A DNA stretch of 64,000 nt from Acetobacteraceae bacterium (GTDB lineage Bacteria > Pseudomonadota > Alphaproteobacteria > Acetobacterales > Acetobacteraceae). The stretch lies in assembly GCA_030041375.1 (NCBI GenBank), contig JASHOA010000019.1, forward strand, positions 1 to 64,000, written 5' to 3'. Shown piece after piece: positions 54,191 through 64,000 of the stretch. A program made the translations under genes and the position numbers. The notes below the pieces were generated by a model, which was not told where the DNA came from, did not search any database, and saw only the letters and a list, made by a program, of their open reading frames with translations. Numbering within the stretch: position 1 is the stretch's first letter; each line of letters begins with the position of its first letter.

Positions 54191-54223
54191 GGCACCCGGG
54201 CGCCCCGCTCCGGGCGGGGTGCC
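54191..54223 (+). terminator. GC-rich inverted repeat after the TusA-like gene
   Basis: Directly after the stop, GGCACCC (54191-54197) pairs with GGGTGCC (54217-54223), and an inner CCCCGC-TCCGG-GCGGGG hairpin (54203-54219) is possible. No T-run follows, so it may attenuate rather than terminate, or separate this gene from purC. Confidence 0.35.
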
Positions 54224-54311
54224 ATGGCCGAAGCGCCGGGGGCTTGCTATACCCCCTCGCCAGCCCCACTACCCGTGCCGCGGTGCAGCAGAAAGCGCGA
54301 GGGAACCCGTC

Positions 54312-55076
54312 ATGGCCCGCCGCCGCCAGCTTTACGAGGGAAAGGCGAAGATCCTGTTCGAGGGGCCCGAACCAGGCACCCTCGTTCAGTACTTCAAGGA
54401 CGATGCCACCGCGTTCAATGCGCAGAAAAGGGGTATCATCACCGGCAAGGGCGTCCTCAATAACCGCATCAGCGAATACCTGATGCTCCGCCTGTCCGAA
54501 GTCGGCGTCCCGACCCACTTCGTGCGCCGGCTCAATATGCGCGAGCAGCTCATCCGCGAGGTCGAAATCATCCCGATCGAGGTCGTGGTCCGCAACATCG
54601 CCGCCGGCAGTCTCTCGAAACGGATGGGCATCCCGGAGGGCAAGCGGCTGCCGCGCAGTATCATCGAATATTATTACAAGAACGACGAGCTCGGCGATCC
54701 GATGGTGGGCGAGGAGCACATCAGCGCCTTCGGCTGGGCCAGCCCCCAGGACATGGACGACATCGTTTCGCTCTCGCTCCGCGTCAACGATTTCCTGACC
54801 GGCCTCTTCCTCGGCGTCGGCATCACGCTGGTCGATTTCAAGCTCGAGTTCGGCCGGCTCTGGGAGAACGACGAGATGCGGATCGTCCTGGCCGACGAAA
54901 TCTCGCCCGACAACTGCCGGCTCTGGGACACCAAGACCAACGAAAAAATGGACAAGGACCGGTTCCGGCGCGATCTCGGCAAGGTCGAAGAGGCGTACCA
55001 GGAAGTGGCCAAGCGGCTCGGCATCCTGCCGGAGGCCGGCACGCGTGACACCAAAGGTCCGGAGATCATGCAGTGA
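54312..55076 (+). CDS. purC: Phosphoribosylaminoimidazole-succinocarboxamide synthase
   Basis: A 254-residue SAICAR synthetase. It carries [20 protein letters not shown], the [20 protein letters not shown] loop, [23 protein letters not shown] and [12 protein letters not shown]. The ATG at 54312 is in the context cccgtcATG. It is the first gene of the purC-purS-purQ-purL run with 28 bp to purS. Confidence 0.96.
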   Translation: MARRRQLYEGKAKILFEGPEPGTLVQYFKDDATAFNAQKRGIITGKGVLNNRISEYLMLRLSEVGVPTHFVRRLNMREQLIREVEIIPIEVVVRNIAAGSLSKRMGIPEGKRLPRSIIEYYYKNDELGDPMVGEEHISAFGWASPQDMDDIVSLSLRVNDFLTGLFLGVGITLVDFKLEFGRLWENDEMRIVLADEISPDNCRLWDTKTNEKMDKDRFRRDLGKVEEAYQEVAKRLGILPEAGTRDTKGPEIMQ

Positions 55077-55080
55077 CGGG

Positions 55081-55098
55081 ACGACCCCGACCGGGGTC
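55081..55098. promoter_or_regulatory. Small hairpin in the purC-purS gap
   Basis: CGACCCC and GGGGTCG (7-bp arms with a GACC loop) lie 6 bp before the purS ATG and would overlap its ribosome-binding region. It could tune purS translation relative to purC, but may be fortuitous in GC-rich DNA. Confidence 0.35.
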
Positions 55099-55104
55099 GC
55101 CACC

Positions 55105-55344
55105 ATGAAGGCGATCGTCAGGGTGATGCCGAAACCCGGTGTGCTTGACCCGCAGGGAAAGGCGATCGCGCGCGCGCTCGGCCATCTCGGATTCGAAGGA
55201 ATCGGCGAAGTCAGGGCCGGCAAGCTGATCGAGGTGGAGCTTGCCACCGCCGACGCCGAGGCGGCGCGTCAGGCTGCCGCGGCCATGGCGGAGGCACTGC
55301 TCGCCAACACCGTCATCGAAAGCTTCTCGGTGGAGATTGCCTGA
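55105..55344 (+). CDS. purS: Phosphoribosylformylglycinamidine synthase subunit PurS
   Basis: A 79-residue subunit, starting [20 protein letters not shown], that joins PurQ and PurL into the FGAM synthase complex. The LEVELA-like core and [13 protein letters not shown] segment are typical. The start inside the longer frame is set by family length. The stop is 2 bp before the purQ GTG. Confidence 0.95.
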   Translation: MKAIVRVMPKPGVLDPQGKAIARALGHLGFEGIGEVRAGKLIEVELATADAEAARQAAAAMAEALLANTVIESFSVEIA

Positions 55345-55346
55345 AC

Positions 55347-56035
55347 GTGCGCGCCGGCATCACGATCTTTCCCGGCATCAACCGCGAGCGCGACATGGCG
55401 ATCGCGTTCCGGAAAGTCACCGGCAAGCCACCCCGCATGCTCTGGCATCAGGAGACGGATCTCTCCGGCCTCGATCTCATCGTGATTCCGGGTGGATTCT
55501 CCTTCGGGGATTATCTGCGCGCCGGGGCGATGGCCGCGCACTCGCCCATCATGGGCGCGATCCGGCGCCATGCGGAACGCGGCGGATACGTGCTCGGCGC
55601 CTGCAACGGCTTCCAGATTCTCACCGAGGCCGGCCTTCTGCCCGGTGCGCTCTTGCGCAATGCCTCGCTCCGGTTCCTCTCGATGGACTGTCACCTGCGC
55701 GTCGAACGCACGGATACCGTCTTCACCGGCCATTATCAGCGGGGCCAGGTGTTCCGCGCCCCGCTCGCGCACGGTGACGGCAACTATTCCGCAGACGAGG
55801 CAACGCTCGACCGCCTCGAAGGCGAGGGCCTGGTTGCCTTCCGCTATGCAACCGAGGATGGGCACCTTGCCCCGGAAGGCAACCTGAACGGCAGTGCTCG
55901 CGCGATTGCCGGCATCTTCAGCGGAAATCTCCGCATCCTCGGCCTGATGCCGCACGCAGAGGATCGGGTCGATCCGCTCGTCGGCGGCACCGACGGCCTG
56001 CCGCTCTTCGAGGGCCTCGCCGCCGCGCTGGCGGC

Positions 56036-56039
<4 letters not shown>
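55347..56039 (+). CDS. purQ: Phosphoribosylformylglycinamidine synthase subunit PurQ
   Basis: A 230-residue class I glutamine amidotransferase that supplies ammonia to PurL. Catalytic Cys is C86 in [17 protein letters not shown]; the His/Glu pair is in [13 protein letters not shown]. The start is a GTG at 55347, and the stop overlaps the purL ATG (ATGA). Confidence 0.95.
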
Positions 56040-58225
<2,186 letters not shown>

Positions 58226-58242
58226 GCAACAGGAGAGCATCG

Positions 58243-58476
58243 ATGGCGATGGGGCCGGGCGAGATCGAGGCGCTGATCAAGGCCGCGCTCCCCGATGCCG
58301 CCGTGACCATCGAAGATCTCGCCGGCGACGGCGATCACTATGCGGCAACCGTCGTCAGTGCTGCCTTCCGCGGCCTCTCCAGGGTGCGCCAGCACCAGAT
58401 GGTCTATGCTGCGCTGAGCGGGCGAATGGGGGCGGAATTGCACGCGCTTGCGCTGCAGACCAGCGTCCCCGACTAG
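58243..58476 (+). CDS. BolA family protein
   Basis: A 77-residue BolA, starting [20 protein letters not shown] with AGGAGA upstream. [21 protein letters not shown] holds the conserved helix-turn and the invariant histidine. Monothiol glutaredoxin partners act with BolA in Fe-S cluster transfer, and grxD is 158 bp downstream, the expected alphaproteobacterial pairing. The TAG stop lies inside a CTAGTACC sequence that begins a MITE-terminus-like stretch, so the last residues may have been altered by insertion. Confidence 0.93.
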   Translation: MAMGPGEIEALIKAALPDAAVTIEDLAGDGDHYAATVVSAAFRGLSRVRQHQMVYAALSGRMGAELHALALQTSVPD

Positions 58477-58508
58477 TACCGAACGTCACCCATGCGCGAC
58501 TCACTCAT
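58473..58508. repeat. Solo terminus related to the 31935 MITE-like element
   Basis: ctagtaccgaacgtcaccca and the following 16 bases match the right-end inverted repeat of the element at 32031-32068 at about three-quarters of positions. Only one end is recognised. No partner terminus was found before grxD, so it may be a decayed copy. It supplies the bolA stop codon. Confidence 0.55.
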
Positions 58509-58634
58509 CGCACCCCGACGCCGAGAGGCCTTGCACCGTCATGGCACGGACCCAGGCGCGCCACTCGGCGCGCGACGGGACGAAGCAGTCCAGTCCGGCG
58601 AACACCGACACCACGCGAGCCTGAGGAAAAACCA

Positions 58635-58973
58635 ATGACGAATCCTGTTGCCGAACGCATCAAGGGCGAAATCGCCGAGCATCCGGTGATGCTCTACATG
58701 AAGGGAACCGCGATGTTCCCGCAGTGCGGTTTCTCCGCACGGGTCGTCCAGATCCTCACCCACCTCGGCGTGCCGTTCGCCACCGCGAACGTGCTCGAGG
58801 ATCCCGAGCTCCGCGAGGGAATCAAGCAATTCTCGAACTGGCCCACAGTACCGCAGCTTTACGTGCGGGGCGAGTTCGTGGGCGGCTGCGACATCGTCAC
58901 CGAAATGTTCCAGTCGGGCGAACTCGAGGCCCTGCTCAAGGAAAAGAACATCCCCCATCAGGCCGCCGCCTGA
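58635..58973 (+). CDS. grxD: Monothiol glutaredoxin, Grx4 family
   Basis: A 112-residue Grx with the CGFS active site (C31 in [15 protein letters not shown]), [14 protein letters not shown] and [18 protein letters not shown]. It coordinates a 2Fe-2S cluster with glutathione and partners BolA in cluster delivery and iron sensing. Start at the ATG at 58635, preceded by gaggaaaaacca. It follows the pur-bolA genes in the same direction. Confidence 0.95.
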   Translation: MTNPVAERIKGEIAEHPVMLYMKGTAMFPQCGFSARVVQILTHLGVPFATANVLEDPELREGIKQFSNWPTVPQLYVRGEFVGGCDIVTEMFQSGELEALLKEKNIPHQAAA

Positions 58974-59019
58974 TCGTCTGCAAGCCGGCGCGGCATGGTC
59001 TCCGAAGCGTGAATCGCCA

Positions 59020-59895
59020 ATGAGTAGCGCCGCACCGGCTGCCGCCGCCCGCCCGAATGCAGCCCAGATCGAGTACTGGAACCTGGTCGCCGGCCCGCGA
59101 TGGGTCGGCATCGGCGCCGGCCTGGACAATCGCATGGCACGCGTGCACGAGCGCCTGCTCGCCGCGGCCTCTATCGATGCCGGCCACTCGGTCCTCGACG
59201 TCGGCTGCGGAACGGGCACCACCACGCTTGCTTGCGCGGCGCGCGTGGGCAATGCCGGGCGGGTGACCGGCATCGATGTCTCCGCCCCGATGCTCGAAGT
59301 GGCACGAAGGCGAATCGCCGACCGCGGGCTTGCCAACGTCTCTCTGATCGAGGCCGACGCCTCGCTCCATCCGTTCGCCCCCCATGGCTTCGATCGAATC
59401 GTCTCCCGCTTCGGTGTCATGTTCTTTGCCGACCCCGTTTCGGCATTCCGAAACCTCTTTGCTGCCATGCGTACCGACGGCGTTCTTGCTTTCGTCTGCT
59501 GGGCGCCGCTTGCAGACAATCCCTTCTGGCGCATTCCCGTGGAGATCGCCGAGCGTGCGCTCGGCCCGCGCGCACCCGAGCCGGAGCGCGCGCCCGGACC
59601 GATGGCTTTCAGCGACGTAACCTGGGTTCGCTTCATTCTGGAATCGGCCGGCTTCTGCCGGGTCGGCGTGGCCACCGAGGCGGTGTCGATCATCGGGGAA
59701 ACACCGGACGAGGAGGCCGGTTTCGCCTGTCGCATGGGGCCGGCCGCCCGCCTCATCGAAGAGCGCGCGCCGTCCGCCGCGCTCCGCGATTCCATCTGCC
59801 GCGAAATCGCCGCTTCTTTCGCCTCCTTCGCTTCCGCCGGCACCACCCTGTTGCCGGCCACCGTGCACGTCGTCACGGCGGAACGCGCGGCGTGA
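59020..59895 (+). CDS. Class I SAM-dependent methyltransferase
   Basis: A 291-residue methyltransferase of the UbiE/COQ5-like group. Motif I is SVLDVGCGTGTTTLACAARVG (about 57-77), followed by GIDVSAPMLEVARRRIAD and FDRIVSRFGVMFFADPVSAF. The N-terminal AAQIEYWNLVAGPRWVGIG resembles that of methyltransferases active on small aromatic or lipid substrates. The substrate is unknown. It shares the direction of grxD with a 46-bp gap. Confidence 0.85.
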   Translation: MSSAAPAAAARPNAAQIEYWNLVAGPRWVGIGAGLDNRMARVHERLLAAASIDAGHSVLDVGCGTGTTTLACAARVGNAGRVTGIDVSAPMLEVARRRIADRGLANVSLIEADASLHPFAPHGFDRIVSRFGVMFFADPVSAFRNLFAAMRTDGVLAFVCWAPLADNPFWRIPVEIAERALGPRAPEPERAPGPMAFSDVTWVRFILESAGFCRVGVATEAVSIIGETPDEEAGFACRMGPAARLIEERAPSAALRDSICREIAASFASFASAGTTLLPATVHVVTAERAA

Positions 59896-60089
59896 CTCTG
59901 CCCCGGTGCCAGACCCCTCGCGCTATGTTGATGCGCCTGCCTCATGGCATTCGATATGCACACGGCGACCGTGCCTCGGGGGCTATGGAGCGCCGTCCGC
60001 AGTGGCTATATTGAAACTCGCCTCGCGCCCCGGACCGGACGTGTCCGGCAAGCAGGAGAAGCGCGGCAACGGGAAGAAGGCTTGACCGG

Positions 60090-61895
60090 TTGCAACCGAC
60101 CGACATTCGCAATCCTGACTATTTCCACAAGGTCGTCGATTGCCAGTGGGCGTGCCCCGCGCATACGGCGGTTCCGGAGTACATCCGCCTGATCGCGGGC
60201 CGGCGCTACGCCGATGCGTACATGCTCAACTGGCAGTCGAACGTGTTCCCGGGCATTCTCGGACGCACCTGCGATCGTCCGTGCGAGCCTGCCTGCCGGC
60301 GCGGTCGCGTCGAGAAGGAGCCGGTCGCGATCTGTCGGCTCAAGCGCGTTGCCGCGGACTACAAGGGCGACATTCGAAATCGCTTGCCGCGCGCGCCGGC
60401 GCATCGCAACGCCAAGCGGGTGGCACTCATCGGCGCCGGCCCGGCCTCGCTGACGGTGGCAAGAGATCTCGCCCCCGAGGGCTACGAGCTCGTGCTGTTC
60501 GATACCGCTGCCCGCGCCGGCGGGATGATCCGCAGCCAGATCCCGAAGTTCCGCCTGCCCGAACAGGTGATCGACGAAGAGGTCGGCTACATCCTCGATC
60601 TCGGAGTGAAGACCGAGCTCGGCACCACCATCACCAGCATGAAATCGCTGCTGGCGGAAAACTACGATGCCATCTTCGTCGGCTGTGGCGCACCGCGCGG
60701 CCGGGATCTCGATCTGCCGGGCCGGCACGCCGCTCCCGGCCATATCCATCTCGGCCTCGATTGGCTGGCGAGCGTCGCCTTCGGCCATGTGAAAGAGATC
60801 GGCCGCCGCGTCATCGTGCTCGGCGGCGGCAACACGGCGATGGATTGCTGCCGCTCCGCCCGCCGGCTCGGCGGTGAGGAAGTCAGCGTGGTGGTGCGCA
60901 GCGGCTTCGCGGAAATGAAAGCCTCGCCCTGGGAAAAAGAGGAGGCGATGGAGGAAGGGATCCCCATCCTCAATTTCCTCGTCCCCAAGGAGTTCCGGGT
61001 CGACGACGGCACGCTGAAGGGTGTTCTCTTCGAGAAGGTCGCAGCCCAATACGACGCCAATGGGCGGCGGCGTCTGGTGCCGACCGGCGAGCCCGAGGTG
61101 ATGATGCCCTGCGACGACGTGCTGATCGCGGTCGGCCAGGAGAATGCATTTCCCTGGATCGAGCGTGACATCGGCATCACCTTCGATCGGTGGGACATGC
61201 CGATCGTTGACGAAACGACGATGCAATCCACGCATCCCAGGGTGTTCTTCGGCGGCGATGCGGCGTTCGGGGCCAAGAATATCATCTGGGCGGTCGCGCA
61301 CGGCCACGAGGCGGCGATTTCGATCGACCTTTCCTGCCGCGGCGAGGACATCACGAAAAGACCTTCCCCGCTCGTCAATCTCGTCAGCCAGAAGATGGGC
61401 ATTCACGAGTGGAGCTACGACAACGTCGTATCCGACGATCTCCGCTACCGCGTGCCGCACCGCGAGCACGAAATCGCCCTCAGCGATATCGCGGTCGAAG
61501 TCGAAGTCGGGTTCGACGAAGAGACCGCTTTCGCCGAGGCGGAGCGTTGCTTCAACTGCGATGTCCAGACCGTCTTCACCGACCGGCTCTGCATCGAATG
61601 CGACGCCTGCACCGACATCTGCCCGACCGATTGCATCACCTTCACGGCCAACGGCGAGGAGCCCGAGCTGCGCCGCCGGCTGGCCGCGCCGGCGCACGAC
61701 ATCAACCAGGCGCTCTACGTCTCGGGCGGCCTGAAGACCGGCCGGGTGATGGTGAAAGACGAGAATCTCTGCCTGCATTGCGGCCTCTGCGCCGAACGCT
61801 GCCCGACCGGCGCGTGGGACATGCAGCGCTTCCTGCTCGAACCGGCGCTGGCCGGCCATGGATGCAGCCATCGTCCGGAAAAGAGAGCCGCCTGA
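60090..61895 (+). CDS. FAD-dependent oxidoreductase with Fe-S domains (GltD-like, KorC-type)
   Basis: A 601-residue protein. The N-terminal part resembles the 4Fe-4S domain of glutamate synthase small subunit (DCQWACPAHTAVPEYI, RTCDRPCEPACRRG). Two nucleotide-binding folds follow (VALIGAGPASLTVARDLAPE, VIVLGGGNTAMDCCRSARRL). The C-terminus is a two-cluster ferredoxin (CIECDACTDICPTDC and CLHCGLCAERCPTG). Its TGA overlaps the korA ATG. Context and similarity to the third subunit of Thauera/Azoarcus 2-oxoglutarate:NADP+ oxidoreductase suggest it passes electrons from KorAB to NAD(P)+. A TTG start at 60090 is used. Confidence 0.88.
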   Translation: MQPTDIRNPDYFHKVVDCQWACPAHTAVPEYIRLIAGRRYADAYMLNWQSNVFPGILGRTCDRPCEPACRRGRVEKEPVAICRLKRVAADYKGDIRNRLPRAPAHRNAKRVALIGAGPASLTVARDLAPEGYELVLFDTAARAGGMIRSQIPKFRLPEQVIDEEVGYILDLGVKTELGTTITSMKSLLAENYDAIFVGCGAPRGRDLDLPGRHAAPGHIHLGLDWLASVAFGHVKEIGRRVIVLGGGNTAMDCCRSARRLGGEEVSVVVRSGFAEMKASPWEKEEAMEEGIPILNFLVPKEFRVDDGTLKGVLFEKVAAQYDANGRRRLVPTGEPEVMMPCDDVLIAVGQENAFPWIERDIGITFDRWDMPIVDETTMQSTHPRVFFGGDAAFGAKNIIWAVAHGHEAAISIDLSCRGEDITKRPSPLVNLVSQKMGIHEWSYDNVVSDDLRYRVPHREHEIALSDIAVEVEVGFDEETAFAEAERCFNCDVQTVFTDRLCIECDACTDICPTDCITFTANGEEPELRRRLAAPAHDINQALYVSGGLKTGRVMVKDENLCLHCGLCAERCPTGAWDMQRFLLEPALAGHGCSHRPEKRAA

Positions 61896-63745
61896 TGCAA
61901 GGCCAATATCAGCCCCTCGAGCGCTGCAACGACTTCGTCGTCAAGTTCGCGAACGTCAACGGCTCCGGCTCGGCATCCGCCAACCGGCTGTTCACGCGCG
62001 CCGTCCTCAGGATGGGCGTGCCGGCCACCCCGCGCAACGTCTTCCCCTCCAACATCGAGGGCCTGCCCACCTGGTACGAGGTTCGCATCTCCGAGGCCAG
62101 TCACCTCGCCCGGCACGGCGACGTGCATCTCCTGGTGGCGATGAACCCGCAGACCTGGGACAAGGACGTGGCCGAGATCGCCCCCGGCGGCTATCTCCTC
62201 TACGATTCGACGAGGCCGATGCCGCCCGCGAAGCTCCCCCGCGACGTTGTGGTGCTCGGCGTGCCGTTCACCGCCATCTGCAATCGTGAGTACAGCGAGG
62301 CGCGGCAACGCCAGCTCTTCAAGAATATCATGTATATCGGGGCGCTTTCCGCGCTGCTCGATCTCGATCTCGGCGAGATCGAGCGCTTGATCGGCGAGCA
62401 GTTCAAGGGCCGGGAGAAGCTGATTGCAGCCAACCTGCACGCACTCAACCTCGGTCGCACGCACACGCTCGAAACCATCGCCTGCCCGATCGGGCTCAGG
62501 ATCCGCCGCGCCAATGCAGTCGGCGACCGCATCTTCATGGATGGCAACAGCGCCGCCGCACTCGGTGCCGTCTATGGCGGAGCGACGGTTGCCGCCTGGT
62601 ACCCGATCACGCCTTCGACCTCGCTCGCCGAAGCATTCCAGCGCTACTGCGCGCGCTATCGCGTGGAATCCGAGACCGGCCGGCACCGCTATGCGATCGT
62701 CCAGGCCGAGGACGAATTGGCCTCGATCGGGATGGTGGTGGGCGCGGCCTGGAACGGCGCGCGCGCCTTCACGGCGACCTCCGGCCCCGGCATCTCCCTG
62801 ATGCAGGAGACGATCGGGCTTGCCTATTTTGCCGAAATTCCGGCTGTCATTTTCGACGTCCAGCGCGCCGGCCCCTCGACCGGCATGCCGACCCGCACCC
62901 AGCAAGGGGATGTGCTTGCCTGCGCCTACGCCTCGCACGGCGATACCCGCCACGTGCTGCTGTTTCCCGAAGATCCGCACGAATGCTTCCTCTTCGGTGC
63001 AGCGGCTTTCGACCTCGCCGACCGGCTGCAGACGCCGGTATTCGTGATGCTCGATCTCGAGATCGGCATGAACGAGCGACTGACCGCGCCCCTGATGTGG
63101 GACGATCAGAGCCGGATGGACCGTGGCAAGGTGATGACCGCCGCGGCGCTCGAAACGGCTGCGGACTTCGGCCGCTACCTCGATGTGGACGCGGACGGCA
63201 TCACTTGGCGGACCTATCCCGGCACCCACCCGCAACTCGGCTCGTTCTTCACCCGCGGCACCTCGAAGAACGACCATGCCCGCTATACCGAGGAAGGCGC
63301 CGCCTATGTCGAGAACATGCAGCGCCTGCTTCGCAAGTTCCGCACCGCACGCCGGCTGGTCCCGCGCCCGATGGTGGACCTTGCCCGGCGGCCGACCCGC
63401 CGCGCGGCGATCTATTACGGCTCGACCAGCCCGGCCATGCAGGAGGCGCGTGACGTTCTGGCGGAAGACGGGATCGCACTCGATCTGATGCGCATCCGCG
63501 CCTATCCGTTCCAGGACGAGGTGTTCGACTTCATCGCCTCGCACGAGCAGGTGTTCGTGGTCGAGCAGAACCGCGATGCGCAGATGCGGACCCTGCTCAT
63601 CAATGAGGGCGACATCGATCCGGCCAGGCTCTGCCGTATCCTGAGCTACGACGGCACGCCGATCACCAGCCGCTTCATCGTCCGCGCGATCGCGGAGGAA
63701 GCGGGCGGCTCGGAAGTCGTCCCGCTGCGGAAGGCGACCCCATGA
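61895..63745 (+). CDS. korA: 2-oxoacid:acceptor oxidoreductase subunit alpha
   Basis: A 616-residue fused gamma-alpha subunit. The gamma-like domain is at about 1-190 (FVVKFANVNGSGSASANRLF). The pyruvate/2-oxoglutarate ferredoxin oxidoreductase alpha domain is at about 210-600 (DGNSAAALGAVYGGATVAAW, YPITPSTSLAEAF, TATSGPGISLMQE, RAGPSTGMPTRTQQGD). With KorB it oxidatively decarboxylates a 2-oxoacid to an acyl-CoA using TPP and Fe-S clusters. It overlaps korB by 4 bp. 2-oxoglutarate is the likely substrate by family size, not by proof. Confidence 0.92.
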   Translation: MQGQYQPLERCNDFVVKFANVNGSGSASANRLFTRAVLRMGVPATPRNVFPSNIEGLPTWYEVRISEASHLARHGDVHLLVAMNPQTWDKDVAEIAPGGYLLYDSTRPMPPAKLPRDVVVLGVPFTAICNREYSEARQRQLFKNIMYIGALSALLDLDLGEIERLIGEQFKGREKLIAANLHALNLGRTHTLETIACPIGLRIRRANAVGDRIFMDGNSAAALGAVYGGATVAAWYPITPSTSLAEAFQRYCARYRVESETGRHRYAIVQAEDELASIGMVVGAAWNGARAFTATSGPGISLMQETIGLAYFAEIPAVIFDVQRAGPSTGMPTRTQQGDVLACAYASHGDTRHVLLFPEDPHECFLFGAAAFDLADRLQTPVFVMLDLEIGMNERLTAPLMWDDQSRMDRGKVMTAAALETAADFGRYLDVDADGITWRTYPGTHPQLGSFFTRGTSKNDHARYTEEGAAYVENMQRLLRKFRTARRLVPRPMVDLARRPTRRAAIYYGSTSPAMQEARDVLAEDGIALDLMRIRAYPFQDEVFDFIASHEQVFVVEQNRDAQMRTLLINEGDIDPARLCRILSYDGTPITSRFIVRAIAEEAGGSEVVPLRKATP

Positions 63746-64000
63746 CATTCGTCCCCAAGCCGAAGCTCAGCCACCCCGAACTGCCGAAGAACCGTCTCGG
63801 CCTGACCCGGCGCGATTACGAAGGCGCGGTCTCCACTCTGTGCGCCGGATGCGGGCACGATTCGATCAGTGCCGCGATCATCCGCGCGTTCTTCGAACTC
63901 GATTTGCCGCCGCACCGGATCGCCAAGCTTTCCGGGATCGGCTGTTCGTCGAAGACTCCGACCTACTTCCTCGGCCGTGCGCACGGCTTCAACAGCGTGC
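63742..64000 (+). CDS. korB: 2-oxoacid:acceptor oxidoreductase subunit beta (partial)
   Basis: The first 86 codons only, running off the window. It starts MTFVPKPKLSHPELPKNRLG and contains STLCAGCGHDSISAAIIRAF and LSGIGCSSKTPTYFL. The CAGCGH and GIGCSS cysteines bind the Fe-S cluster and lead into the TPP domain of KorB proteins. It is translationally coupled to korA. Confidence 0.93.
   Translation, partial: MTFVPKPKLSHPELPKNRLGLTRRDYEGAVSTLCAGCGHDSISAAIIRAFFELDLPPHRIAKLSGIGCSSKTPTYFLGRAHGFNSV

Noticed and set aside
61715-63748. 677-codon antisense open frame across korA
   Set aside because: It is a shadow of korA; its sequence has typical antisense low-information composition.

Overview
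The window is GC-rich, densely coded chromosomal DNA with strong third-codon-position GC. Its gene content points to an alphaproteobacterium, probably Rhodospirillales/Acetobacterales. The evidence is the slt / dapA-smpB neighbourhood, the purC-purS-purQ-purL-bolA-grxD run, MucR- and Mur/Fur-type regulators, OlsB, DUF1489 and a PutA without the ribbon-helix-helix domain. The order-level placement is an inference from protein style only. No rRNA, tRNA or CRISPR array was recognised.

Layout. 1-197: the end of an IS5-type insertion sequence cut by the window edge. 449-6200: a DUF6295 / dienelactone hydrolase pair; an amine oxidase - S49 peptidase - dialkylglycine decarboxylase-like run; and, converging on it, a lysine 2,3-aminomutase followed by an ATP-grasp ligase. 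7987-16856: DUF1489, hldE, phhB, a zincin, putA, OsmC and a PAS-GGDEF-EAL protein. 16863-22585: a TPR/ATP-grasp protein, an MFS exporter, xseA and purD. 22621-25746: a GntR - FAD oxidoreductase - proline-racemase-superfamily operon that looks like hydroxyproline or D-amino-acid catabolism. 25852-31822: cupin, FAD dehydrogenase, alpha/beta hydrolase, clpS, acyl-CoA dehydrogenase and a compositionally atypical methyltransferase.

31833-35982 is the most repeat-marked part. Two 105-bp direct repeats, each carrying a perfect 17-bp hairpin, bracket a 2-hydroxyacid dehydrogenase, a lone molybdenum hydroxylase large subunit and a small hypothetical protein. A MITE-like element with terminal inverted repeats sits on the left copy. 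36208-49112 returns to housekeeping genes: an orphan OmpR-type regulator, a lipoprotein, hslO, ygfZ, asnB, pyrC, argH, pgpA, a hydrolase, slt, dapA and smpB. 49113-49674 is a decayed stretch with palindromic repeats and the last codons of a DUF1214 gene. 49675-54190 holds an XRE regulator with a recognisable promoter, lnt, olsB-fur, mucR and a TusA-like gene. 54312-58973 is the purine run plus bolA and grxD. 59020 to the end is a methyltransferase followed by a three-gene 2-oxoacid oxidoreductase operon whose first product looks like its NAD(P)H-linked flavin/iron-sulfur module.

Functional themes are amino-acid turnover (putA, hydroxyproline epimerase type, dgdA-like, kamA, argH, asnB, dapA), nucleotide synthesis (purD, purCSQL, pyrC) and envelope maintenance (lnt, olsB, hldE, pgpA, slt). 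The least explained parts are the kamA/ATP-grasp pair, the TPR/ATP-grasp protein, the lone molybdenum hydroxylase with an altered active-site residue, and the repeat and MITE family.
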